Positions 49,596 through 60,083 of a stretch of DNA of 64,000 nucleotides are shown piece after piece. The position numbers and the translations under genes are program-made. The DNA is taken from NCBI RefSeq assembly GCF_003144245.1, contig NW_020289993.1, positions 248,001 through 312,000 of the forward strand. The letters are read 5' to 3'. Numbering within the stretch: the stretch's first letter is position 1; each line of letters starts with the position of its first letter. The DNA is from Jaminaea rosea. Lineage: Eukaryota > Basidiomycota > Exobasidiomycetes > Microstromatales. The notes under the pieces were generated by a model. That model did no database searches. It saw nothing but the letters and a program-made list of their open reading frames with translations, and was not told the DNA's origin.

Positions 49596-52157
49596 TCACT
49601 TGAGCCCTGTCTGCAACTGCTCATGAAAGTCCCTCACATCAGCCGCGTAGTCGTTGGGCTTCTCCATCGACAAGAAGTGACCACCATTCTCGTGCCTCCT
49701 GTGCCAAACGATGTTGGCAGTCGCCTTGGCCCACTCCAAGGGCGGAGGGACCAGCTCGAATGGCGCATCTGAGAAGCCCACTGGCAAGCTCAGATAGTTC
49801 TCCTTCAACCCAGATTGCGGCACTGGTCCTCCTGGAGGGCGATTCCTGTACGAGTAGATGGAGCGGGACATCGTCTCCGTCAGGAAGTAGAAGGTCAGGC
49901 TCTCGAGGATCAACGAGTCGTCGGGTGTCCTGTCCGTCCACGTCTCGAACTTCTCGCCGATCCACGACAAGATGGCAGAGGGCGACGAGTGCGTGATGTT
50001 GCCCAGCGTAGACGGGCGGGTCCCGTGGAACTGGGCATAGGCTGAGCCAGAGGTGAGAAAGTCGAGGCCCTTCTGCGCGCGAGTGGCGTCGCGGTGGGAC
50101 AGAGGAGAGGGTAGGCCAAGGAGACGCTGGAGACGTTCGCCGAGGGAGAGCGTCGATTCTTCGCCATCCTTGGCATGGTCGATGAAGTGTGCCTGGCCCA
50201 GCAAGCGGGGCAAGTTGACAATGGTGCTCACCCCGGGTATACGAGAAGCCACGGCGTCTACGAGCCTCTGCGGTACCAGGGCTGGGGCAAGCGTCGGAGG
50301 AGGAGCAGGGATGAAGTTGAGATGCACCGCCTTGACGTGAGCCGGGTGGTCGAGGGCAAGGCGACGAGCGGTGAACGAGCCCCAGTCACCTGCAGTCACC
50401 GAATAGCGATCGAAACCGAGATCGAGCATGATGTCGTTGATGAGCGCGGCCACATCCTTGACGAGGATGTCGCCGTCTGGACCCGAGAACGAGGCGGAGT
50501 CGTCTTCTTCATTGACGAGAGGCGACCCGCTGAAGAGGTAGCCAGGGTGTGAGGGAACAATGACTTCGAAGGCGGGCTTGCTAAGGGGGACATCGGGTCC
50601 TGGGTTGGCAAGTGCTCGAGCGACAAAGAGACCCTCCAAGCATGACCCCGGCCACCCGTGCAGGAAGACTAGCGGCTCCACCCTCCTCTGCGCCCTCGTC
50701 TCCTCGGTCGGAGCCACTCGCACAAAGTGTTGGCCATCGAGCGTGACACCAGGGACGTACTTGCCCGTCAACCTCTCGTCTGGGTAGAAATAGTGCTCGT
50801 AGCTCAGAAACTCTTTCCAGTGGCCTTGCCAAGATGCATTGCTCTCGTTGGCGCTTGCAGTCACATAGTCGAGCCAGGCCTTGCGCAGTTGGAGGAAACG
50901 TTCGCGAGGCAGGCCCATGGCTATGCGTCGTCCTTCAAAGATGGGCGGCAGGGGGCAAGTCGACTCGCGCTGAATCTCGTGCTGGAGGCAGCCGATGAGG
51001 TCTTGCAGGCGTGCCTTGGGGATCGAGGGTGTATATGGTCGAGACTTGCCAGAGAGCGGCGGCGAGGGTGCGCTTGACTTGTCAGTGTCAGCTCTCGCCG
51101 CGTCGGTGGTGACGGCAAGACCCGTAATTGGAGAGATGGGCAGGTCGACCTCGTTGGCCGGTCCAACGCTGGGCTTCTTGCCAATGGCTGCCCAGAAGCT
51201 GTCGCTGTCAAGCACTCGTTCAAGATTGCGCGGCAGATCTTCGCCGCACTTGCGAGGCAGACTTGTTACGCCATGCTCCTTCTGTAGCTCTCGTACCCAT
51301 GCGACATAACGCGATCGCTCCTGACTCGGTAGCTGGGTAGCCAACTGCCACCAGTCGTAGACGCGCCCATCAGTGACGATCCAATGTCGCCCCCACAGCG
51401 TCGATTCATCATCAAGAAGGCGCTCCCACACTCCGAGAATGGCCTCTGCTACGTCTCTGCCGTGTACAAGGTGCAGGCTTCCCTTGGACGCTAGCTTGTC
51501 CTTGTCGTCTGCAACCTTGGACAGCCAGTTGAGTGGGTGGCGGGTGGATCCGCCGTAGAGGCCTGCGAGGTGCAGGACGGCTGCATCCCTCTTGACCAAA
51601 GCTAGCACGGCCGATTCGGCGGCGGACCGAGGCGTAGACTTGGAAATGGGCGAAGCGCTGCTGTGCTCGCCAGATCCGTAGGCGCTGGTGCTGCCAAGGA
51701 TAAGCCACTTGGATGGAGGAGCACCCATCCCCTTTTTCTCTACGCAGTGAGCTTGGTATGCTGTCACGAGCTCATTTGCGACGACTTGATCCTTGAGAGG
51801 CACAACGACGACGACGAGGCGGGCGGTCGGGAAGTTCTTGAATGCTCTTCGCCACTGTATGCGCGAGTCGCCCGTTCCTGGCATCGTGAATTTGATAGGC
51901 TGCTTCCCTGGGAGGGCCAGCCATTCTGGTTTCACGCCTGTGCGATTAGTGTAGGCAAATGATACGTTGGAAGACCAGAGGCGGGGCAAAAGGAAGGCAG
52001 CTGTCCAACCGCTGCCTAAGCAGAGGACATCGACTTCGTTGCCGTTGGCGGCACCATGATGGCCGTCTGCGTGTGCTGCCGTCTGAAGTGAGTAGAGCGA
52101 CGTCGGCCGCGACGTCGGCCGCGACGACGGTGACGGCGAGGACGAAATGTTGGACAT
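49596..52157 (-). CDS. fusion of an NAD(P)-binding epimerase-like domain and an epoxide hydrolase
   Basis: Single exon of 853 residues from the ATG at 52157. The frame runs further upstream to a GTG at 52232 but has no other Met. Residues 40-330 form a Rossmann-type domain (VDVLCLGSGWTAAFLLPRLW, WLILGSTSAYGSGEHSS, VLHLAGLYGGSTRHPLNWL, HLVHGRDVAEAILGVWER) of the YeeZ-like atypical SDR/epimerase type. From about residue 376 to the end is a complete epoxide hydrolase: EHN domain (PSIPKARLQDLIGCLQHEIQ, GLPRERFLQLRKAWLDYV), oxyanion motif LVFLHGWPGS, nucleophile elbow TAGDWGSFTARR (Asp about 590), and the C-terminal His in ENGGHFLSMEKP. The two parts lie in one frame with only a low-complexity linker. 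The substrate and any link between the two activities are unknown. It resembles juvenile-hormone/microsomal-type hydrolases. Confidence 0.9.
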   Translation of the reverse strand: MSNISSSPSPSSRPTSRPTSLYSLQTAAHADGHHGAANGNEVDVLCLGSGWTAAFLLPRLWSSNVSFAYTNRTGVKPEWLALPGKQPIKFTMPGTGDSRIQWRRAFKNFPTARLVVVVVPLKDQVVANELVTAYQAHCVEKKGMGAPPSKWLILGSTSAYGSGEHSSASPISKSTPRSAAESAVLALVKRDAAVLHLAGLYGGSTRHPLNWLSKVADDKDKLASKGSLHLVHGRDVAEAILGVWERLLDDESTLWGRHWIVTDGRVYDWWQLATQLPSQERSRYVAWVRELQKEHGVTSLPRKCGEDLPRNLERVLDSDSFWAAIGKKPSVGPANEVDLPISPITGLAVTTDAARADTDKSSAPSPPLSGKSRPYTPSIPKARLQDLIGCLQHEIQRESTCPLPPIFEGRRIAMGLPRERFLQLRKAWLDYVTASANESNASWQGHWKEFLSYEHYFYPDERLTGKYVPGVTLDGQHFVRVAPTEETRAQRRVEPLVFLHGWPGSCLEGLFVARALANPGPDVPLSKPAFEVIVPSHPGYLFSGSPLVNEEDDSASFSGPDGDILVKDVAALINDIMLDLGFDRYSVTAGDWGSFTARRLALDHPAHVKAVHLNFIPAPPPTLAPALVPQRLVDAVASRIPGVSTIVNLPRLLGQAHFIDHAKDGEESTLSLGERLQRLLGLPSPLSHRDATRAQKGLDFLTSGSAYAQFHGTRPSTLGNITHSSPSAILSWIGEKFETWTDRTPDDSLILESLTFYFLTETMSRSIYSYRNRPPGGPVPQSGLKENYLSLPVGFSDAPFELVPPPLEWAKATANIVWHRRHENGGHFLSMEKPNDYAADVRDFHEQLQTGLK

Positions 52158-52403
52158 GATTGCGGTGACGGAGAAGAAGAAGAAGAAGGAAGCGAGGTGA
52201 GGAGATGGCTTTGCTATCAAGCCAAGACTCACGAGAGGAACGCACGCTCAATCACGGATGGACGGGGCAAATCAGGCACCGGACATGAGTGATCCAAGGT
52301 GGAGGGAGGGCGCAGGCCGCGTCTTGCGTGCGTCGTGCGCACCGTCGAGCGTGAGAATAGATTGTCCGACAGGTGGACGACGCGCAACGCGCGCGTCCAT
52401 GCT

Positions 52404-55400
52404 CTACAAAGCCATCTCGATATCGTCGACGCCATCCTGTCCAGCTCCTTGCTCCTCCGCCGCCTGCTTCGCCTTCTTTTCCGCTCTACCTAAACCATCC
52501 CACATCCACATAGCGCCGTGCACCCCGTCGTCCGCCATGCGCCTCACGCTCTTGCGTAGCTCGTTGAGCGCAGCCCCTACCGCCCTGCTCGCCGTCGCAA
52601 ACTCACCACGATTGGCATTGCGTTGAATGAGGCGGCCGTGGATGCTGAGCAGGTGAGAGAGGAAGGACAAATTGAACTCGAGGTGCGGCGAGCCGGATGT
52701 CGAGCGCAAGATTGGGGTGCCATTCTGCTTTCCACCCGCTGCAGCGTCTGCTGATGTCGTCGCTACCGGTCGCAACTGCATGGCAACGAGGCGGAGTAGC
52801 GACGGCACATACTTGTCCGCATTTGGCAGGCGCGCTAGGATGAGCGGTACTTCCTCAATGGGAATGGCATCGAAGACTTGTCTCATCAAGGGCACCTCAT
52901 TGAGTCTCAGCGCACCGACGAGGGCGAGGAGGCAGTCGCCCTTCGCCAATGCTCCTCGTACCGCGGAGGGCGTGAGGTCGATCTCGAGATCCATGGGATC
53001 GAATGTCTCCTCCGCGAGCAGACCAGGCGCGTCGAGGCTGTAGACGAGCAGACCGAGGGTAGTCGCCGCTGCAAAGGAGCGGCCAGTAGGATCGAAGCGA
53101 ATGGCCTTGGTGCGAGCTTTGCGTCGGGTAGTGCGCTTAGCCATGTCACCAGACTGAGCGCCAGGTAGCGATCGATCTATGCGCTCCTGCACGCTCAGCT
53201 CATCCTCGTTGGCAACGACATCCAAGAGATCGGCGGCCCCTGCTTCGGTCAACTTGCGAGAGTCGAGGCGATCTTGTGTCCCGTCGAGGCTGAGATCGAG
53301 CGACAGCTGCCAGCGGTTGAGGAGGACGCGCTCTGCGATCGAGTACAAGCAGATGAAGTTGGCATTGCCACCGGCCAAGAGGGCGCCTCCGTCGGCCGTG
53401 TAGCTGAGCGTGGTGAAAGCTGCGCCACCCGCATTGGCATTGCGTGAAATCTTGTCGTCTACGGAGCGTCCGCCTGCTATATCTCTGCGGCATTCGATGA
53501 CCGCCTGTCGAGAGCGCGAGAAGATCCAAGTGTCAGTCTCGTGGTCCCGTGCGCCTCATCCCACGTCGTCGCCAATGCTCACCGTCTGCTTTGCTGTCCG
53601 CGCATCGAAGAAGCCCAGCTGTCCATCCAATGTTGCCACGCATACCTCCAGCCCATCAGGTCGGAACGCAATCGCCAAGCCCTCTGCATTGAGCGACACA
53701 GGCTCGACAGTAGCCGTCCTTCTAAAGATCTCCCACACCCTGAATGTGCGATCCCACGACGTCGTCGCAAGCATACCCGACCCATTGGGTGAGAACATCA
53801 TCGACGCCACTGGACCTTCATGGCCCGACAGCACATCCAGCAGCTTGCCCGTCTGCACGTTCCATAGGAAGACGTCGAAGGAGTCTGCCGTCCCACCAGC
53901 GCAGACGACTTCTCCGTTGGGCTCGACGGCGAGAGAGCCGAATTGGCAAGGTGAGGGAGAGGTGAAGGTGCGGAAGTTGCGGTAGCGTAGCAGATCCCAT
54001 GCCCGTACGGTACCGTCGAGTGAAGCCGAAAAGAGGACGCCAGCCCCGCCCTTGGAGAACTCGAGTGCCGTCACTGGCGCCGAGTGTTCGGAAAAGGTAG
54101 CAATGCAGAAGCCAGATTCGACATTCCACAGCTTGACCTTGCCGTCGTCACCACCCGTCGCAGCCACGCTGCCGTCTGCCGTGTAGGCGATTGCGTTCAT
54201 GTCAAAGTAGTGGCCCTGCTGCTTGAGAATGTAGCTCTCTGACTGCCACTCCCATACGAGGAGCTGGCCCAAGCCGCCAGCGCCAAATGCGAGCCACTCG
54301 CCTGTTGCGTTGAGCGCGACCGACGAGATGTCGGTGCTTGAGATGGATAGAGTGTGAATCGAGTCGAAGGAGGGCATCGTCCACAGGCCAAAGACGCCAT
54401 CCGAGAAGCCGGCGACAAGGATAGACGAGGAAGGATGGAAGGCGGCGCATGTGACGCGGGTGTCTGGGCGCGAGAAGTAGTTGCGCTTGAGAAGACCCCA
54501 ACGGGTCGTGGCGATGCGGGCTGCCTCGTGCGTGAGGTTGCCGGCTGCCATGGCCGACGAGGCCAGAGCTGCTGCGGCCGACTCTGCATTGTCGCCACCT
54601 TCGTCCTCCGAATCGACGTCGCCGCCGTCAATGCCCGCCGAGCTCAAGTCTTTGCCTCGCCAGGTAAAGCAAGCTCCATCGCGAGCTACGGTGTAGATCT
54701 CGCGCTCGTCCTGCGACCAAAAGGCTGAGATGACGGGGGCGCGATGGCCAGAGAATGTCTTGGGTCGGAACTTCATCGTCGATGGGCCGGAGCCCTCGCG
54801 CGAGGCGTCGGGTGGTAGGACGATGGGGTCACGAGAATAGAGGCGGCAGGTGTGATCCTTGGATGTCGTCAGGAAGAAGCTGCGGCAGAGCGGACAGGTT
54901 GGGTCAGCGCGCAGGCCAAGAGGATTCGTCGTACGCCTGCTTGCTCGTCCCTCTCCCTCTCTACCGCACGCATTATCCCTCAGACGTTTGCGACATTTCT
55001 CGGCCAGTCGGCCGCCTCATTAAATCAGTTTTTTTGTGTTTTTGAAGCATCTTGGGGAGTGCATGTGCGAGATGCAGGAAGAGGGAGAGGAGAGCGGCAG
55101 CCCTGTTTGCGAGTACTCACTTGGAATCTCTCGACCACTCGATGGACAAGACATCATCGAAATGGCCGGTGTACGTTCGATGGAGCTCGAATGGGTTGAA
55201 CTGCCTTCCAATCGTCGAGGGTACCTTCCATACCTGGACTTGAGGTCCATGTGAGATGGCAATGTATTTGCCATCGTTGCTGAACTTGGCGGCTCGCAAC
55301 GGTCGCTTGAAGTGAATGGATGCGATGACGCTGCGACGACGAATGTCTGCGAGCAAGCTTCTACCATCTACGTCTGCTACCAGGACTAGATCGGGATCTG

Positions 55401-55596
55401 TTGGGCTCAATGCGACCCTGGCAATGGGCTTGCGCGTCTCGAAGGGCAACGTCGTCGACGTGTTGCGGCCGAGGTGGAAGATGGAGAGGCGATTGCCCAC
55501 AGGGCTCAAGACCGTCTCGCCATCAGGAGTGAAGACGACGTTGCCCGCCGTATAGACGGAGCCCAGCAGGTTGGCAAACTGGTACGACGTCTTCAT
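52404..55596 (-). CDS. PWP2: Pwp2 / Utp1, WD-repeat component of the SSU processome
   Basis: Three exons, 55596..55121, 54879..53583 and 53504..52404, give 957 residues (yeast 923). Introns have GTGAGT/GTGAGC donors and join in phase. The protein starts MKTSYQFANLLGSVYTAGNV, the typical Pwp2 start, followed by tandem WD repeats across about 700 residues (for example GHRAPVISAFWSQDEREIY, GGDDGKVKLWNVESGFCIA, FSASLDGTVRAWDLLRYRN, TTSWDRTFRVWEIFRRTAT). A C-terminal Utp12-type helical domain follows (FNLSFLSHLLSIHGRLIQ). Pwp2 is the core of the UTP-B complex, which binds U3 snoRNA and 18S rRNA precursor in the nucleolus. The acidic insert at about 245-260 (GGDVDSEDEGGDN) is in a loop between repeats. 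Confidence 0.95.
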
Positions 55597-56153
55597 GTCG
55601 CACCGTGATGCCAAGTGAGGATGAAAGAAGTCACCAACCTTTGCCTGCCCGCGAGCTCGAGGGACAAAAATGTCGGCCGCGTCAACTGGGCCGCGGCACA
55701 ACGACAGACGCTCGCAACTACGCCCACGCGCTACTCCCACTTACTCCTCCTGCTCGCCATCCGCGAGCTGGTAATGGCGCAGGCGCAGCTTACGAATCTG
55801 TACGCAGGTCGTTTATATCGAACAGCTTTGCCGTCGCAGCCAGATGAATGTCAGGCATCATCGTTCGTCAAGCAGCGGTCGCCTTCATTGAGACGACCTC
55901 GACGGCGCCCCACGTTGCGTGCCACCATCCTTGGCTGAAGGCTCCAAAGAAAGAGGATGCCGCCTGGCTCCCACTGAGTATCTCTGTCTACCTCTCTTCA
56001 CCCTGAATCGCCTGCTCTCGTGCCGGTATGCCTCCCATTTGGAGCCGCCGTTGATACGTTGCCGCAACAGCGACAGGCAGCGTTGCCTCTTATCGTACGA
56101 CTTCTGCCTTGTAGCTTCCTCACTCATATCGCTTGCAAACTCAGTGTCCATCC
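55597..56153. promoter_or_regulatory. divergent promoter of PWP2 and the GH127 gene
   Basis: This 557-bp gap lies between two genes read away from each other. I see no exon or repeat in it and no distinct TATA box on either side. Confidence 0.45.
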
Positions 56154-58274
56154 ATGATGTCGCTCAAGTACGCTCACGATCGCTTCTTGTACACCAACAT
56201 CACCCCTGATTCATTCTGGTGCGTGCTGCCCTTGACCACTAGCCGCCTTCGAGCTGACTGCAGTCTACCGCGTCGTCGTCAGGGGCAAATGGCAGTCGGT
56301 CGCTCGCAATGTTGCTCTCCCCGTCCAGCTTGATCATCTGAAGACTACAGGCCGCTACGATGCTTTCAATCTGAAGCGCATTCCACTGTACGACGAGCCG
56401 TACAATTGGCCTGGCCCGCCTTGGCTCTTTTGGGAGTCGGACGTGGCAAAATGGATCGAGGGGGCGTGCTACATGCTGCAAAAGCATGCCAATGAGGAGA
56501 TCAGAGGTCACATCGACTACCTGGTCAATCTCATTGAAAAGGCTCAGCAGCCGGATGGCTATCTCAACATTCACTTCGTCGTCAACGAGCCGGACAAGAG
56601 GTGGTCCAATTTGCGAGACTTGCACGAGCTCTACAACGGTGGGTGCGTTATGAGGCGCAATAAGATGGCACGCTGATCTTCGGCCCTTCTGCAGGCGGCC
56701 ACCTCATCGAAGCGTCCCTAGCTCATCACCAGTTCACGGCCTCGCGCCAATTCCTCGACATCGCTCTCCGCTTCGTCCACTATTGCGCCAGCGTATTTGG
56801 GCCAGAGCAGGATGGCAAGATGCCCGGCTACCCCGGTCATCCAGAGATCGAGCTAGCTCTGCTTCGCCTTTACCGCAGGACGCAAGACCGCACTGCTCTT
56901 GAGCTCGCCACCTTCTTCATTACCGAGCGCGGCAAGAATGGTGCAGAGTACTATGTCAAAGAGCAAGCAAAGCGCGGCGAGCATCCGCAGCTCGCGCCTG
57001 GAGCCATGCCCCATTACGGCGCGTACTGGTACATGCAAGCGCACATGCCAATCAAGGATCAGCAGACCATCGAGGGGCACGCGGTTCGAGCGGGCTACCT
57101 CTTGACAGGCGTCGCCGATCTCGTTCTCGCGGAGGAGAGCGGGCTCTGCGCGGAGCATCGTAAAGCTCCCAACTCCGCCGTCTTTCGTCTCTGGGACGAC
57201 ATGGTCATGCGCAAGATGTACATCACGGGAGGCATAGGCAGCGTAGATCAATGGGAAGGCTTTTCGTCGCTCCCATACTCGCTGCCCAATAGCAACGACG
57301 AAGGTGGCTGCTATGCCGAGACATGCGCCGGCATTTCTGTCATCATGGTTGCGGAACGACTGCTGGCATTGAAGCTTGACTCTCATCTCGCCGAGGTGGC
57401 AGAGCGAGCTCTCTACAATGCTAGCGTCACGTCAGGCATATCTGTCGATGGAAGAAGCTTCATGTACGTCAATCAACTGGCAAGCAGTCCTCAGCAAGCC
57501 TGTAGCCGCTTCGACTGGTTCGACTGCGCCTGCTGCCCTCCGAACGTGCTGCGCACCCTAGGCGTACTGGGCGGCTTCTTCTGGTCGGTCAGCGGCGACC
57601 ACACGGCTCTCGCCATCCATCAGTACTTTGACGGCGCCATCGAGCTTCCAAATGGCGCCGCAAAGCTTGTGATTAAGACACAATACCCATGGCATGGGCG
57701 CATTGAGGTATTTGTCGACCCTGGAACTTCAATGAAGGTACTGTTACGTGTGCCCGGCTGGGCAGTCAACAGCGCTTGGTATGCTTTTGAGCCTGCTCGA
57801 CATCGCCTTGTCAATGGATATATCGTGCTTTCGCCTGGCAACAACGTGCTCACCCTCGAAATGCAGCCGCGCTTGGCTCGTTGCCACCCTGATACAATGC
57901 AAGATACGGTAACGCTCCTGCGCGGACCTCTCGTTTACTGTCTCGAAGACGCGGACAATCCGTGGGCCAAGAACCACTTCAAGGAGCTGTGCATCTCCGC
58001 TGATACTGACATGGCCTCCGTGAAGGAGGTGTGGGAGGATGGCGTCCTCAAGTTGCCCCTTCCGAAAGCAGGCTACCATTTGCGAACGCCTCGAGGCGAA
58101 GCTGCCACGCATCTTTACGCCGGAGCGAATGAAGTCGCCAACACGCCACACTCCAAGGCGTACGAAGAAGCTGAAGGTCAAGGCCGAGACCTCGTCTTCA
58201 TCCCCTTCTTCTACCGTGCCAATCGCAAGAAGCAGGACGTACAGGTCCGGACGTCATTCAGACGCAAGGCTTGA
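56154..58274 (+). CDS. GH127 (DUF1680) glycoside hydrolase, beta-L-arabinofuranosidase-like
   Basis: Three exons, 56154..56218, 56283..56638 and 56695..58274, give 666 residues, a normal family length. The first acceptor was chosen as the AG at 56281-56282 because it restores SFWGKWQSVARNVALPVQLD; an earlier TGCAG gives the wrong frame. Family landmarks are KYAHDRFLYTNITPDSFW, LDHLKTTGRYDAFNL, FWESDVAKWIEGACYML, AQQPDGYLNIHF, DLHELYNGGHLIEA, PGYPGHPEIELAL and KMYITGGIGS. The zinc/nucleophile residues of GH127 are conserved: Glu349-Thr-Cys351 in CYAETCAG, and the Cys420-Cys421 pair in DCACCPPNVLRT. No signal peptide is seen, so the enzyme is probably intracellular. It would release L-arabinofuranose from imported oligosaccharides; the exact substrate is inferred from the family. 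Confidence 0.93.
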
Positions 58275-58744
58275 GTGAGCTTGCCGTGGAAGAACAAAGA
58301 GGCACTGGGGATCCACACACCGGCAATCGAATGCTATTCAGCCGAACGAAGCTTCTGACGTCGTGATCGCCGAGGCTCCCACGCCTGGGCTCAAGAAAGG
58401 CTGCGGCGTCTGACACCATGGCCAGATCCAACTTACCTTCTTTCCTCTCGAACCAATCCCCGCCTCCCGGACCTGATCGACCCTGATGCGGCGCGAACCC
58501 AATTTTGCCTCGTGGAACCCCTTCGGCAAAGTTGGGCTGCCTCGGAGACGTCAGGCCCTGCATCGACGACGTCGAGAGCAACTCTATGTGCGAAGAAAGA
58601 GCTTAAAGCGGGAGCATAGAGTTTCCCTTCGTTCGTGACGTAGTGTGAGGACGCGTTGCCACCATTTGCTCAAATCGATATGAATAAAGAGAAGGGGAAC
58701 TTCAGACTCACAGGATCGGTCGCTCCTCCATCCCTCCCACCGAC
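58275..58744. promoter_or_regulatory. promoter of the GH16 gene
   Basis: This is a 470-bp gap between two plus-strand genes. A TATA-like segment (GAATAAAG) lies near 58681-58690, roughly 60 bp before the ATG at 58745. No exon is seen. Confidence 0.4.
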
Positions 58745-59962
58745 ATGCTGAATCTCCGTTTTCTCGCGTTGCTAAGCGCTCTCGCCCTCCTGCCGCCAGC
58801 CAACGCAGCCTCATGGTCCCTGACCACCAAGGCGTCAGGCGAGGCTTTCCTCGACCTCTTCAATTTCTCTGATGGCACGCAGGTTGCTGCAAGTGCGAGT
58901 AACTGGACAACGGAAGCCAACGCGCGTGCCATGGGTCTCGTGACGGTGAACAAGAAGACTGGAGTGACCTCCATCAGGACTGACGCCAAGAACAAGTACC
59001 CTGGTGGACTCAGGCCTACGGTGCGATTGGAATCTAAGGAACTCTATGGCGATGGTGTCATCGTGTGAGTGCCGAGAATGGCGGCTCAGATCCCAGCACA
59101 GCTCACACTTCTTATCTCGCCCGCAGCTTGGAGGTCGCCCACTTCCCGACAGGCTGTGCCACCTGGCCCTCGTGGTGGGCACGCCCCAAGAGTGCCTCAT
59201 TTGAGGAGATTGACATGTACGAGAACGTCAACGGCTTGTTTCCTCGCGGAGCCTCCATCATCCACACTCGCTCCACCTGCCATCTGCGTAATGCCACCCA
59301 GACGGGCAAGCTCGAGCTAGACAGCTGCTCATCTACGGAAGACAACACGGACGGGTGTCGCGTCAACCTGCAGCCGTCAGCCTCCGCAGCCGGTGCATCG
59401 GCGGGGATGACAATCGCCATGGAACGAAACTTTGGTGCGGGTGGCAAGGGAGTGCGCACTTGGTATTGGCCGAGAGGGAAGGAGCCCAAGAGTGCGCGCT
59501 CGACGGCGAAGAAGGTCGATCCTGATCAGTGGGGCACGCCATCTGCCAGCTTCCCAATTCAAGAATGCGAAGACAGCGCCTTTGTCGAGCCGCACATGCT
59601 GGTTCTTACGCAGAGCCTCTGCGGAAAGTGGACAAACACCACGGTGCGCAGCTCTGCCAGTGAACATTGCCTCGTACGCCCACTGAGCTGACAATCTACA
59701 CCCCTTGCTCGCCACTCAGTACGCCGACTCTGGATGTACATCACAGGCTGCTACCTGCGTAGACCTCGTTAAAAACTCACCACAAGCCTTTGCGCAGGCT
59801 TACTGGGACATTGCCTCTCTCCGGTTCTACGGAGGCGACGGCTCATCCTCGGGCAAGTCGTCGCTCCACACCGTGTCGGCCGTAGCAGAGACACGGCCTG
59901 CCATGTTGGCTACGGTGTCCTCGCTCGCCCTCAGCACTGCCGCTCTTGTCTCTCTCTCATGA
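58745..59962 (+). CDS. secreted GH16 beta-glucanase-like enzyme, probably GPI-anchored
   Basis: Three exons, 58745..59064, 59127..59643 and 59720..59962, give 359 residues. A signal peptide (MLNLRFLALLSALALLPPANA) is followed by a GH16 fold: ASWSLTTKASGEAFLDLFNF, TDAKNKYPGGLRPTVRLES, then FPTGCATWPSWWARP and the catalytic motif EIDMYE at 134-139 (nucleophile Glu134, acid/base Glu139). Matching late strands are FGAGGKGVRTWYWPRGKEP and AYWDIASLRFYGGD. The C-terminus (SSLALSTAALVSLS after a Ser-rich stretch) is a short hydrophobic tail typical of a GPI signal. GH16 endo-1,3(4)-beta-glucanases remodel or degrade wall glucans. The extra cysteines after position 275 (CTSQAATC) probably form a disulphide. 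Confidence 0.88.
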
Positions 59963-60083
59963 GCTCGGTGATGTTGATGATGATGATGAATTCTATTGCA
60001 ATGACGAGCACCAAAAATGAGCGTGATAGGGTACGATGACGAAAGAATGAATGAATGTCCGAAGCCTCAACTATAGTATGCGT

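Noticed and set aside
56219-56263. Short 45-nt intron option in the GH127 gene ending at TGCAG
   Set aside because: It leaves the second exon in the wrong frame; the AG at 56281-56282 keeps the expected SFWGKWQ reading.
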